This document shows positions 35,528 to 43,803 of a DNA stretch of 64,000 nt, one piece after another (the first letter of the stretch is position 1; every line of letters starts with the position of its first letter). Location: NCBI RefSeq assembly GCF_019420015.1, contig NZ_JAHZIA010000007.1, positions 40,547 to 104,546 on the forward strand, written 5' to 3'. A program made the translations under genes and the position numbers. Under the pieces are notes generated by a model that saw nothing but the letters and a program-made list of their open reading frames with translations, did no database searches and was not told the DNA's origin. This DNA is from Anaerofustis sp. GTDB taxonomy: Bacteria; Bacillota; Clostridia; Eubacteriales; Anaerofustaceae.

Positions 35528-37075
35528 CTACTCAAACTCAATAGTTCCAGGTGGCTTACTTGTGCAGTCATACAGTACTCTGTTGACATGGTCCACTTCG
35601 TTTACGATTCTTGTTGTTACTTTTTGTAGAACTTCCCATGGAAGTTGTGCGGCACTTGCTGTCATGAAGTCAGATGTCATAACTGCTCTTAGTGCTATAG
35701 CGTAGTCGTATGTTCTGAAGTCTCCCATAACACCTACTGAACGCATATTTGTCAGTGCTGCAAAATATTGACCCAAGTCTTTGTCTACTCCTGCTTTTGC
35801 AACTTCTTCACGATATATTGCATCCGCATCTTGAACTATTTTTACTTTTTCTTCTGTAACTTCACCGATTATTCTGATTGCAAGTCCAGGACCGGGGAAT
35901 GGTTGACGCATTACTAAATACTCAGGTATTCCAAGTTCCTTTCCTGCTTTTCTTACTTCATCTTTAAATAAATCTCTAAGTGGTTCAATGATTTCTTTGA
36001 AATCTACATGATCAGGAAGTCCTCCAACGTTGTGGTGAGATTTTATAACTGCACTTTTATCAAGTCCGCTTTCTACAACATCGGGATATATAGTTCCTTG
36101 AACAAGAAAATCTACCGCACCGATTTTCTTAGCTTCTTCTTCAAATACTCTTATGAATTCTTCGCCGATGATTTTTCTTTTTGTTTCAGGATCTGTTACT
36201 CCTGCAAGTTTATCGTAGAATCTTTGTTGTACATTTGCTCTTACAAAATTTAAATCGTACGGACCATTAGGACCAAATACGGCTTCTACTTCATCTCCTT
36301 CGTTTTTACGTAGAAGACCATGGTCTACGAAAACGCAAGTAAGTTGTTTTCCTACTGCTTTTGCAAGAAGTACTGCTGCAACAGAAGAATCAACTCCGCC
36401 TGATAGGGCACAAAGAACTTTTCCGTTTCCTACTTTCTTTCTGATTGCTTCAATAGTTTCTTCAACGAAAGAATCCATTTTCCAGTCACCTTTGCATTCA
36501 CATACATTATATAGGAAATTATGAATCATTTTAGTTCCGTTTTTTGTATGCATAACTTCAGGATGGAATTGTACTGCATATAGTTTTTTTTCTTTATTTT
36601 CCATAGCAGCGATAGGGCAAACCGGAGTTTTAGCTGTTATATCAAATCCTTTAGGTGCTTTGCTGATGTAATCGGTGTGACTCATCCAACAAATATTTTT
36701 TTCTTCAATATCTTTAAATAATAAAGAAGATGTATCAATATCAACTTCGGTATGTCCGTATTCGCTTACCGGAGCTGTGTCAACTTTTCCGTCTAACTTA
36801 TAAGCCATAAGTTGAGAACCGTAACATATTCCTAAAATAGGTATACCCATTTCAAAAATTTCTTTTGTATAGGTGGCTGAATCCTCTTTATATACACTGT
36901 TTGGACCGCCTGTAAATATTATTCCTTTAGGATTTAGTTTTTTTAATTCTTCCAAAGGAACAGTGTAAGGTTTTATTTCACAGTATACATTGCATTCTCT
37001 TACTCTTCTTGCAATTAACTGATTGTACTGTCCTCCGAAATCCAAAACAATTACTAATTCGTTTTTTTTGTTCAT
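35528..37075 (-). CDS. guaA: GMP synthase (glutamine-hydrolysing)
   Basis: Makes GMP from XMP with ATP and glutamine. The 515 residues hold a class I glutamine amidotransferase (GICYGSQLMAY with the catalytic Cys near residue 83; HPEVMH), an ATP-pyrophosphatase domain with the P-loop SGGVDSSV, and the dimerisation domain ending KPPGTIEFE. It is the second gene of the guaB-guaA operon (11-bp gap) and uses glutamine, so its demand ties in with the nitrogen genes. A terminator follows. Confidence 0.97.
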   Translation of the reverse strand: MNKKNELVIVLDFGGQYNQLIARRVRECNVYCEIKPYTVPLEELKKLNPKGIIFTGGPNSVYKEDSATYTKEIFEMGIPILGICYGSQLMAYKLDGKVDTAPVSEYGHTEVDIDTSSLLFKDIEEKNICWMSHTDYISKAPKGFDITAKTPVCPIAAMENKEKKLYAVQFHPEVMHTKNGTKMIHNFLYNVCECKGDWKMDSFVEETIEAIRKKVGNGKVLCALSGGVDSSVAAVLLAKAVGKQLTCVFVDHGLLRKNEGDEVEAVFGPNGPYDLNFVRANVQQRFYDKLAGVTDPETKRKIIGEEFIRVFEEEAKKIGAVDFLVQGTIYPDVVESGLDKSAVIKSHHNVGGLPDHVDFKEIIEPLRDLFKDEVRKAGKELGIPEYLVMRQPFPGPGLAIRIIGEVTEEKVKIVQDADAIYREEVAKAGVDKDLGQYFAALTNMRSVGVMGDFRTYDYAIALRAVMTSDFMTASAAQLPWEVLQKVTTRIVNEVDHVNRVLYDCTSKPPGTIEFE

Positions 37076-37086
37076 AATGTTTATCC

Positions 37087-38550
37087 TTAAAATTCTCTTG
37101 TATAATTTGGAGATTCTTTGGTTATTGAAATATCATGAGGATGAGATTCTTGAAGAGATGCAGAAGTTATTTTTACAAAGTTTGCATCATGTCTTAGTTC
37201 TTCTATTGTGGCACATCCGCAGTATCCCATTCCGGCACGTAGTCCTCCCATTAATTGGAATACGTTGTCGGCAATATTTCCTTTATAAGCAACTCTTCCT
37301 TCAACACCTTCCGGAACAAGTTTCTTTTGTCCGCTTTGGAAGTATCTGTCTGAAGAGTTATTTGCTTGAGACATTGCTGCTACAGAGCCCATTCCTCTGT
37401 ATGCTTTGAATTGTCTTCCTTGATATATTATAAGTTCGCCCGGAGCTTCTTCTGTTCCTGCAAACATACTTCCTAGCATAACAGTACTTGCACCTGCTGC
37501 TATTGCTTTTGAAATATCTCCTGAGAATTTAATTCCTCCGTCTGCAATAACAGGAATACCATATTTATCTCCGACTTGAGCACAATCCATAACTGCCGTT
37601 ACTTGAGGTACGCCTATTCCTGCAACTATTCTTGTAGTACATATTGAACCAGGTCCCATACCTACTTTAACTGCATCGGCTCCTGCTTTAATTAGGTCTT
37701 CTGTAGCTTCTCCTGTTGCAACGTTACCTGCTATGATTTGTAAATCAGGATATTCTGCTTTTATTTTCTTTAACCAATTAGAAACATTGGTAGAATGTCC
37801 ATGGGCTGTATCAAGTACAAGTACATCAACTTTTGCTTTAACAAGTGCCGCTACTCTTTCCATTGTGTCGGCAGCTGTACCTACAGCCGCTCCTGCAAGA
37901 AGTCTTCCTTGTTCATCTTTTGCAGCATTAGGATATTGTATCTTCTTTTCTATATCTTTTATTGTAATAAGACCTTTTAATTTATAATTTTTATCTACTA
38001 TAGGAAGTTTTTCAATTCTGTTTTTCTTAAGTATTTTTTCAGCTTCATCAAGAGTAGTGCCTTCAGGTGCTGTTATTAAATTATCCTTTGTCATGGCATC
38101 TTTTATTTTTTTGTTTGGATCTCTTTCAAATCTTAAATCTCTATTTGTTATTATACCTACCAAGGTACCGTCTTTATCTGTTATAGGAACTCCTGATATT
38201 TTATATCTCGCCATTATTTCATTTGCATCTTCAATAACATGTTCAGGAGATAAAAAGAACGGATCTACTATTACACCATGTTCACTTCTTTTAACTTTAT
38301 CAACTTCGGCAGCTTGTTGTTCTATTGTCATATTTTTGTGTATGATACCTATACCACCTTGTCTTGCCATAGCAATTGCAAGCTTTGATTCAGTTACAGT
38401 GTCCATACCCGCACTTATTAGCGGAACATTAAGTTTAATTTTTTTTGTTAAATATGTTGATGTGTCTACTTGTGAAGGTATAACGTCACTTTTTCTGGGT
38501 ATTAATAATACATCATCAAATGTTAAACCTTCTTTTAAAATTTTTCCCAT
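37087..38550 (-). CDS. guaB: Inosine 5'-monophosphate dehydrogenase
   Basis: Oxidises IMP to XMP with NAD, the first committed step to GMP. The 487 residues show the TIM barrel with an inserted CBS pair (VIEDANEIMARYKISGVPITDKDG; TLDEAEKILKKNRIEKLPIVD) at about 95-200, the active-site loop GPGSICTTRIVAG with the catalytic Cys, and RGMGSVAAM. AGGAGG precedes the ATG. A hairpin with a U-run sits about 20 nt upstream of the start and may attenuate the operon. Confidence 0.97.
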   Translation of the reverse strand: MGKILKEGLTFDDVLLIPRKSDVIPSQVDTSTYLTKKIKLNVPLISAGMDTVTESKLAIAMARQGGIGIIHKNMTIEQQAAEVDKVKRSEHGVIVDPFFLSPEHVIEDANEIMARYKISGVPITDKDGTLVGIITNRDLRFERDPNKKIKDAMTKDNLITAPEGTTLDEAEKILKKNRIEKLPIVDKNYKLKGLITIKDIEKKIQYPNAAKDEQGRLLAGAAVGTAADTMERVAALVKAKVDVLVLDTAHGHSTNVSNWLKKIKAEYPDLQIIAGNVATGEATEDLIKAGADAVKVGMGPGSICTTRIVAGIGVPQVTAVMDCAQVGDKYGIPVIADGGIKFSGDISKAIAAGASTVMLGSMFAGTEEAPGELIIYQGRQFKAYRGMGSVAAMSQANNSSDRYFQSGQKKLVPEGVEGRVAYKGNIADNVFQLMGGLRAGMGYCGCATIEELRHDANFVKITSASLQESHPHDISITKESPNYTREF

Positions 38551-38570
38551 GATAGCCTCCTTAATAATAT

Positions 38571-38602
38571 AAAAAAATCGAAGATAAATTTTGACTATCT
38601 TC
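38571..38602 (-). promoter_or_regulatory. Terminator-like hairpin in the guaBA leader
   Basis: On the minus strand GAAGATA and TATCTTC (38602-38596 and 38586-38580) pair around a 9-base loop and are followed by a U-run at 38577-38571. The guaB ribosome site comes directly after. It looks like a conditional terminator; no known aptamer was recognised before it. Two copies of GTAAACAGTA (38608-38617 and 38656-38665) lie further upstream. Confidence 0.55.
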
Positions 38603-38700
38603 TAAAAGTAAACAGTATTTAATTTATATATATATTAAAGCAAAAAGTTACTTTTGTAAACAGTAATTTTAAATAAAAATAATAAAAAAACAGGTTAATT

Positions 38701-38716
38701 TGTTTCACGTGAAACA
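38701..38716. promoter_or_regulatory. parS: parS site 1
   Basis: TGTTTCACGTGAAACA, a perfect match to the ParB-binding consensus, between guaB and parA. Confidence 0.95.
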
Positions 38717-38765
38717 TTACTAAAATAATGATTATAATAATGTGTCAATTATAAAATAAAATATG

Positions 38766-38781
38766 TGTTTCACGTGAAATA
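38766..38781. promoter_or_regulatory. parS: parS site 2
   Basis: TGTTTCACGTGAAATA, one base off the consensus, 65 bp from site 1 and upstream of parA. Confidence 0.9.
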
Positions 38782-38866
38782 TTTATTTTAATATTAAATT
38801 TATTGAAGGGGGTCTTTTTCTGTGTTACAATGTAAAAAGTAAAAAATATAGGAAGAAGAAGTTTTT

Positions 38867-39631
38867 ATGGTAAAAGTAATATCTTTATTTAATCAAAAAG
38901 GTGGAGTAGGAAAAACAACAACAGCTGTTAATTTATCTGCATGTCTTTCAAAAATGGGTAAAAAAGTGCTTGGTATAGATTTAGATCCTCAAAGTAACTT
39001 TACTAGTGGTCTTGATGTAGACAGATCAACCCTTGAAAGCAGTACGTATGATATAATAGTAAACAAATATAAAGGTGAAGATGTTGTTATACATACTTCT
39101 GTAAAAAATTTAGATTTAATACCGTCAAGTATAGACTTGGCAAGTGCAGAAATAGAAATTGCAAATACGGCAAAAAGAGAAACTATACTTAAAAGAAGTA
39201 TAAAAGATATTATAGACAATTATGATTATGTTATTATTGATTGTGCGCCTTCACTTGGGCTACTTCCTATAAATGCACTTTGTGCTTCTAACAGTGTTCT
39301 TATACCTATCCAATGCGAGTATTATGCTTTGGAAGGAGTTAGTCAACTTATGAATACAATAAATCTTGTAAAAAAAGGAATTAATCCCAGATTAAAAGTA
39401 GAAGGTGTATTGCTTACCATGTTTGATAACAGAACAAATTTATCAATGCAGGTAGTTGAAGAAGTAAAGAGATTTTTTGGTAAAAAGGTATATGATACAA
39501 TTATACCAAGAAACATAAGACTTGCGGAAGCTCCGAGTTTTGGACAAACCATTATTGATTATGATATTTCATCAAAAGGTGCAAAAGCTTATATAAATCT
39601 TGCAAAAGAATTAGTAGAGAAAGGTGAATAG
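38867..39631 (+). CDS. parA: Chromosome partitioning ATPase ParA (Soj)
   Basis: Deviant Walker ATPase that positions origins with ParB and influences DnaA. KGGVGKTT at residues 11-18 is the deviant Walker A, followed by LGIDLDPQSN and the VIIDCAPSLG Walker B region; RNIRLAEAPSFGQ is a further family motif. The 254-residue length is standard. The parS sites lie directly upstream. parB follows after one base. Confidence 0.96.
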   Translation: MVKVISLFNQKGGVGKTTTAVNLSACLSKMGKKVLGIDLDPQSNFTSGLDVDRSTLESSTYDIIVNKYKGEDVVIHTSVKNLDLIPSSIDLASAEIEIANTAKRETILKRSIKDIIDNYDYVIIDCAPSLGLLPINALCASNSVLIPIQCEYYALEGVSQLMNTINLVKKGINPRLKVEGVLLTMFDNRTNLSMQVVEEVKRFFGKKVYDTIIPRNIRLAEAPSFGQTIIDYDISSKGAKAYINLAKELVEKGE

Positions 39632-39632
39632 A

Positions 39633-40508
39633 ATGAAAAAAAAATCCGGTGGATTGGGAAAAGGACTGTCAGCTTTAATTCCACAAGAAGATATTGACGG
39701 TGTGTTTAATGATAATAATGAAAATGATATTAAAAATATTGATATTAATTTGATAAAAGCAAATGTTAATCAACCAAGAAAATTTTTTGATAAAGAAAAA
39801 ATAAAAGAATTATCTGATTCCATAAAAGAACACGGAGTAATTCAACCTTTAATTGTTGTAAAGAAAAATAATGATTATATTATCGTTGCGGGAGAGAGAA
39901 GATATAGAGCATCGATTATGGCAGGTTTAAAAGAGATTCCTGTTATTGTTAAAGAATATGACGAAAAAGAAATAAGCGAAGTATCCTTAATAGAAAATCT
40001 TCAAAGAGAAGATTTGAATGAAATTGAAAAAGCCGAAGCTTATAATGAATTAAAAGAAACTTTTAATATGACTCAGGAAGATATTGCAAAAAGACTTGGA
40101 ACAAGCAGAACTGCGGTTGCAAATACATTAAGGCTTTTATCGTTAAATAAAAAAGCTAAAGAATTATTGAAAAACAACACTATTTCTGCCGGACATGCCA
40201 GAGCTGTTTTGTCGGTTGATGAAAAATTAAGAGATGATTTTTTAAATGAAGTTATATCAAAGAAACTTTCTGTCAGAGAAAGTGAGAAACTTTCAAAAGA
40301 TTATAAGGGTAATATAAAAATCAAAAAAGATATAAAAGAAAAAAAAGAAAATCCTTATATTACAGATTTAGAAGAAAAAATGTCTTTGACATTGGGTACA
40401 AAAGTAAAATTAAAAGATAAAGGAAACAAAGGAAGTATAGTGATAGATTATTATTCTAATGAGGATTTATCCAGACTTTTAGAACTTTTTAAGATAGAGG
40501 AAATATAA
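39633..40508 (+). CDS. parB: Chromosome partitioning protein ParB (Spo0J)
   Basis: CTPase and DNA clamp that loads at parS sites. The 291 residues show the N-terminal KSGGLGKGLSALIP box, the CTP-binding ParB/Srx motifs (NQPRKFFD; IIVAGERRYRAS; SLIENLQREDLN) and the HTH around MTQEDIAKRLGTSRTAVANTLRLL. The ATG at 39633 follows the parA stop by one base; an in-frame GTG 9 bp earlier is less likely. It would bind the three parS sites of this window. Confidence 0.95.
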   Translation: MKKKSGGLGKGLSALIPQEDIDGVFNDNNENDIKNIDINLIKANVNQPRKFFDKEKIKELSDSIKEHGVIQPLIVVKKNNDYIIVAGERRYRASIMAGLKEIPVIVKEYDEKEISEVSLIENLQREDLNEIEKAEAYNELKETFNMTQEDIAKRLGTSRTAVANTLRLLSLNKKAKELLKNNTISAGHARAVLSVDEKLRDDFLNEVISKKLSVRESEKLSKDYKGNIKIKKDIKEKKENPYITDLEEKMSLTLGTKVKLKDKGNKGSIVIDYYSNEDLSRLLELFKIEEI

Positions 40509-40512
40509 TATT

Positions 40513-41322
40513 ATGAAAAAAGAAACAAAGTATTTTAGTACAGCGGTATTGGTAAACGGACTTCAATTATTATTGTGTTTTATAATATATTTATTAAGTC
40601 TTATTGTTAATGTAAATAATGTAGTTATAGCATCTGTTATGCTAATTGCTGAAGTTGTTATATGGTTGATATGCGGATTTAAATTATCTGTAAGCGGAAA
40701 TATGAATAAATTCGCTAAATTGTTTTTAGGAGTTTTTATAGCTGTATTTCCGATTTTAATATATACAGGAATTGCTTATACAGTCAGTAAACTTATTGCT
40801 GTTGAAAGTCAAGGATGGACTCATTTTTTCTTTTTGGGAGGACCTCTTTTATTCTTTAATAAACCTGTTTCTTTACTTATGGGTATATTTAAAGGAAGTG
40901 CGTATATACTATTCGGTGTAAATTATATTATTATAACTGTTTGTTATTTTATAGGAGAATTATTCGGATATGCAATTAATGGGGGAAAGAGAAGAAAAAA
41001 TAAAAAATCAGAAAAAAAAGAAAGTAATAAAATTAAAAAAAATAATAAAAAAGATAGAAAATCAAAAAAGAATAAAACAACAGATGATATTAGTGAAATA
41101 GAAAATATTGATAATTTAAAGGAAATTGAAATAGAAGAAGAGACAGAATATACAGATAAAGAAGAGAATATCAAAAATAGTATATTAAATGATACTGAAA
41201 ATAATACAGATATAAAGAAAACTATTGAAGATAATGAAGATAAACTTGCAGAGGAAATTGTAAATAATATTTTAAAGGAAAATTTAAAGGGGCAAAAAAA
41301 TAAAAATAAGGATAAAGAATAA
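40513..41322 (+). CDS. Membrane protein of unknown function with charged tail
   Basis: I do not recognise this 269-residue protein. The first 155 residues contain about four to five membrane helices (for example LQLLLCFIIYLLSLIV, VMLIAEVVIWLICG, LFLGVFIAVFPILIY). Then comes a very basic stretch (GGKRRKNKKSEKKES and onwards to about 195) and a long acidic tail (IENIDNLKEIEIEEETEY to the end). Such a tail is likely cytoplasmic and disordered. It lies 4 bp after parB and 19 bp before cvpA on the same strand, so it is part of the parAB unit. Confidence 0.75.
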   Translation: MKKETKYFSTAVLVNGLQLLLCFIIYLLSLIVNVNNVVIASVMLIAEVVIWLICGFKLSVSGNMNKFAKLFLGVFIAVFPILIYTGIAYTVSKLIAVESQGWTHFFFLGGPLLFFNKPVSLLMGIFKGSAYILFGVNYIIITVCYFIGELFGYAINGGKRRKNKKSEKKESNKIKKNNKKDRKSKKNKTTDDISEIENIDNLKEIEIEEETEYTDKEENIKNSILNDTENNTDIKKTIEDNEDKLAEEIVNNILKENLKGQKNKNKDKE

Positions 41323-41341
41323 TCTTTAAAGGTATTTTATT

Positions 41342-42019
41342 ATGCTTACTTGGATAGATATATTAATTGTTGGAATATTATTAGTGTGTATGTTATGGGG
41401 ATCTTTTAAAGGCTTTATAAAAAGTGTTTTTTCCATAATAACGATAATTTGCAGTTTTATAGCAGCAAAAATATTTACACCGTTTATAAGTGATTGGCTT
41501 ATTAGTAATACGCGTATTGAAGATACCATACACAGTTTTTTGAGAGTTAACGAAGTCCTTCCGGATATACCCGAAGGTGTCAGTATCGGTGCAAATAATA
41601 TTAAGGAGTGGTTTGCAAGCATTAACTTGGGTGAAGTTCCTAATTCTATAATAAACTTTTTTTCGAATTTATGGAATAATGGAACAAGTTCTGCCATAAA
41701 TGCAGGTTCAGCAGTACAAGATGCTTTAACTTCATCAATAATATCATTTATATCTTTTATGGGAATATTGATATTTGCATATGTAGTTATATCTTTATTG
41801 GTTGAAATATTAAATTTGATTTCAAAGCTGCCTGTAATAGGAACTTTTAACAGACTTGGAGGCGCATTGGTCGGTATTATAAAAGGAATAATTTTAAATT
41901 TAATTATTATAAGTATATTGTTTGTAGTAGCAATATTTTTAAAAGATTCCTCTCTTAATACTGCTCTTGGAAATTCAATGTTTGCAAGTTATTTTTATAT
42001 AGGATATATATTATTGTAG
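41342..42019 (+). CDS. CvpA-family membrane protein
   Basis: Integral membrane protein of 225 residues with the CvpA/YyaD-like pattern: ILIVGILLVCMLWGSFKGFIKSVFS at the N-terminus, a soluble loop of about 70 residues, then helices around ISFISFMGILIFAYVVISLL and LGGALVGIIKGIILNLIIISIL. The family is linked to colicin V production in E. coli and to membrane or envelope functions; exact role unknown. It stands between the unknown membrane protein and the DUF951 gene, an order near parAB that is common in Firmicutes. Confidence 0.85.
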   Translation: MLTWIDILIVGILLVCMLWGSFKGFIKSVFSIITIICSFIAAKIFTPFISDWLISNTRIEDTIHSFLRVNEVLPDIPEGVSIGANNIKEWFASINLGEVPNSIINFFSNLWNNGTSSAINAGSAVQDALTSSIISFISFMGILIFAYVVISLLVEILNLISKLPVIGTFNRLGGALVGIIKGIILNLIIISILFVVAIFLKDSSLNTALGNSMFASYFYIGYILL

Positions 42020-42028
42020 GAGTTATAT

Positions 42029-42208
42029 ATGGAAAATGATTTTCTTGTAAATGATATTGTTATTATGAAAAAAGAACATCCTTGCGGAAGCAATGAATGG
42101 AAAATAATAAGAATAGGAATGGATGTAAAACTTCAATGTATGGGATGTGGAAGAATAATAGTATTGCAAAGAAATAAATTTAATAAAAGTATAAAATGTA
42201 AAAAATAA
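42029..42208 (+). CDS. DUF951 family protein (YyzM-like)
   Basis: A 59-residue protein starting MENDFLVNDIVIMKKEHPCGS, with the family motif CMGCGRIIVLQRNKF and three cysteines (in HPCG, QCMGCG) that suggest a small zinc-binding fold. It begins 9 bp after cvpA with TAGGAG as ribosome site. DUF951 genes sit next to parAB and ychF in many Firmicutes, as in this window. Function unknown, possibly nucleic-acid or ribosome associated. A terminator overlaps its stop codon. Confidence 0.9.
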   Translation: MENDFLVNDIVIMKKEHPCGSNEWKIIRIGMDVKLQCMGCGRIIVLQRNKFNKSIKCKK

Positions 42209-42238
42209 AAGGATATCATTAGATATCCTTTTATTTTT
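42206..42238. terminator. Bidirectional terminator after the DUF951 gene
   Basis: AAAAGGATATC / GATATCCTTTT with loop ATTA; serves the parAB unit and the convergent surface-protein gene. Confidence 0.87.
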
Positions 42239-43563
42239 TAGTTTTGTTGTTTTTTCTTTAATGTAATGATAGTTATTATACCTACAATTGAAATGATAAA
42301 TATAATTGTAAATAATGTTATATTTGAATTATCGCTTGTTTGAGGAGAAAATGTTTCTATATTTTCATTTGCAGTGTTATTTTTTGAAGTAGAGTCTGTA
42401 CTGCTTGATGAAGAATTATTTTCATCTTTATCATTTTTATCATTATCTGTTGTTGGAGGTATTGTTGTAATACTGCCGCCCGCATTTAAGTTTTCATTAT
42501 TTATAACAACTTTATTTCCTGAATTGTTTGTTACAGTAACATTTTCTGGTATAGAAAGTTTTGTATTTTCAGGAACAGTTAAAAGTTCAATTGAATCTCC
42601 TGATTTTAAATTTTTAATTGCTTTATTAAAATCTTCTTTTCCAATAACTGTTTTGTTTCCTATTTTTGCACTATATTTGCTATTTACATTAACGTTATCA
42701 CCTAATTCTTTTAGAAAAACTCCACCTGTTATTTCGATTTTGTTAGTTCCTGATGAATTAACTGTTCCGTCTATGGTTCCTTTTTGAATAGTAATTTTTC
42801 CTTCTTCCGTACTTGATACATTACCTTTAATATCAGTACCGTTAATTGTAATTACAGGAGATTGAGAATCATATCCTGAACTTGTATAATTTGATGCTAA
42901 AACTTCACCGTTGATTGTTCCGCCGTTTAAAGTCATTTTACCGCCGTTTGTAGCATTAATATTACCATTTATTGTTCCACTTTCAAGAATTACGTTTCCA
43001 CCGTCATAACCGCCCCATTTGTCAGAATCAAAAGCTATTCCTCCTGATGCTGCAGTTATTTCACTGCCGCCTGTTATTGTAGTTGAACCGTTATTGTTTG
43101 AAATGATATATTGGGTTAGATTATCTGTACCTGATAATTTAACATTATCAATAGTTAAGTCACAATAATTTTGAATTAACATTTTTGCTGTTTGAGATGT
43201 TATGGCACCATTTTGAATTTTAACTGTAGAACCTTTTAGTAATTGTAATCCGTTTGTTTCTGTTCCGGCTGAACCTACAGTGTCTGTAATATCCCATGTA
43301 AAATTATTCAAGTCAAATGTTATATTTTGATTTGCATTTACTTTTACACCAGGACCTTTAAAGTTGTCATTAAATGTAATGATTGCATTAGTGTTGTCTT
43401 TTGGTACATCAGCAACGGCTTCTGCTACAGTATCATAATTTACTTTACTATCTCCGATTTGAAGTGTTACTGCATCTGTTGCTGCGAATACGTTTGAAAA
43501 TAAAGAACATATTATTGTAATTACCGCAAAAACAGATATGATTTTTTTGTTTTGTTTTTTCAT
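42238..43563 (-). CDS. Secreted beta-helix surface protein with degenerate sorting signal
   Basis: A 441-residue exported protein. Signal peptide at 1-28 (cleavage after NVFAA region). Residues about 90-290 are short repeats with Gly, Asn, Ile and Thr (GGTINGEVLASN, ESGTINGNINATNGGKMTLNGG) typical of right-handed beta-helices. A Ser/Thr/Asn/Asp-rich linker at about 370-405 is followed by FSPQTSDNSNI, a membrane helix and KKKQQN. This end has the layout of an LPXTG anchor, but reads SPQTS, which is close to the (S/N)PxTG class used by some clostridial sortases. No sortase gene is in view. Function unknown; adhesion is a guess. Confidence 0.78.
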   Translation of the reverse strand: MKKQNKKIISVFAVITIICSLFSNVFAATDAVTLQIGDSKVNYDTVAEAVADVPKDNTNAIITFNDNFKGPGVKVNANQNITFDLNNFTWDITDTVGSAGTETNGLQLLKGSTVKIQNGAITSQTAKMLIQNYCDLTIDNVKLSGTDNLTQYIISNNNGSTTITGGSEITAASGGIAFDSDKWGGYDGGNVILESGTINGNINATNGGKMTLNGGTINGEVLASNYTSSGYDSQSPVITINGTDIKGNVSSTEEGKITIQKGTIDGTVNSSGTNKIEITGGVFLKELGDNVNVNSKYSAKIGNKTVIGKEDFNKAIKNLKSGDSIELLTVPENTKLSIPENVTVTNNSGNKVVINNENLNAGGSITTIPPTTDNDKNDKDENNSSSSSTDSTSKNNTANENIETFSPQTSDNSNITLFTIIFIISIVGIITIITLKKKQQN

Positions 43564-43687
43564 TAGTTTCTCCTTTTTTTATTTTATACTTATTGTGATA
43601 TTTGTATTATTATAAAAAACAGGATACATTATAATTCTGTATAAAAAACAATATATAAATATCCTATAAAATAAAAAATATTATAAC

Positions 43688-43703
43688 AAAAAGTATACTT
43701 TTT
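43688..43703. promoter_or_regulatory. AAAAGTATACTTTT palindrome upstream of the surface-protein gene
   Basis: Third copy in this window of the palindrome found twice upstream of the LytTR gene, 125 bp before the surface-protein start codon. Confidence 0.5.
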
Positions 43704-43786
43704 TATGCGACTTGTTACAAAATTATTATATATGATTAATTTTATAAATGCAAGAAAATCCTTTATATATGGTATTATTAGAGTGT

Positions 43787-43802
43787 TGTTTCACGTGAAA
43801 CA
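43787..43802. promoter_or_regulatory. parS: parS site 3
   Basis: TGTTTCACGTGAAACA, perfect consensus, immediately downstream of the AEC transporter stop codon and about 5 kb from sites 1 and 2. Confidence 0.95.
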
Positions 43803-43803
43803 A

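Noticed and set aside
38571..38700. Purine riboswitch before guaB
   Set aside because: None of the conserved loop and junction bases of the purine aptamer could be found.
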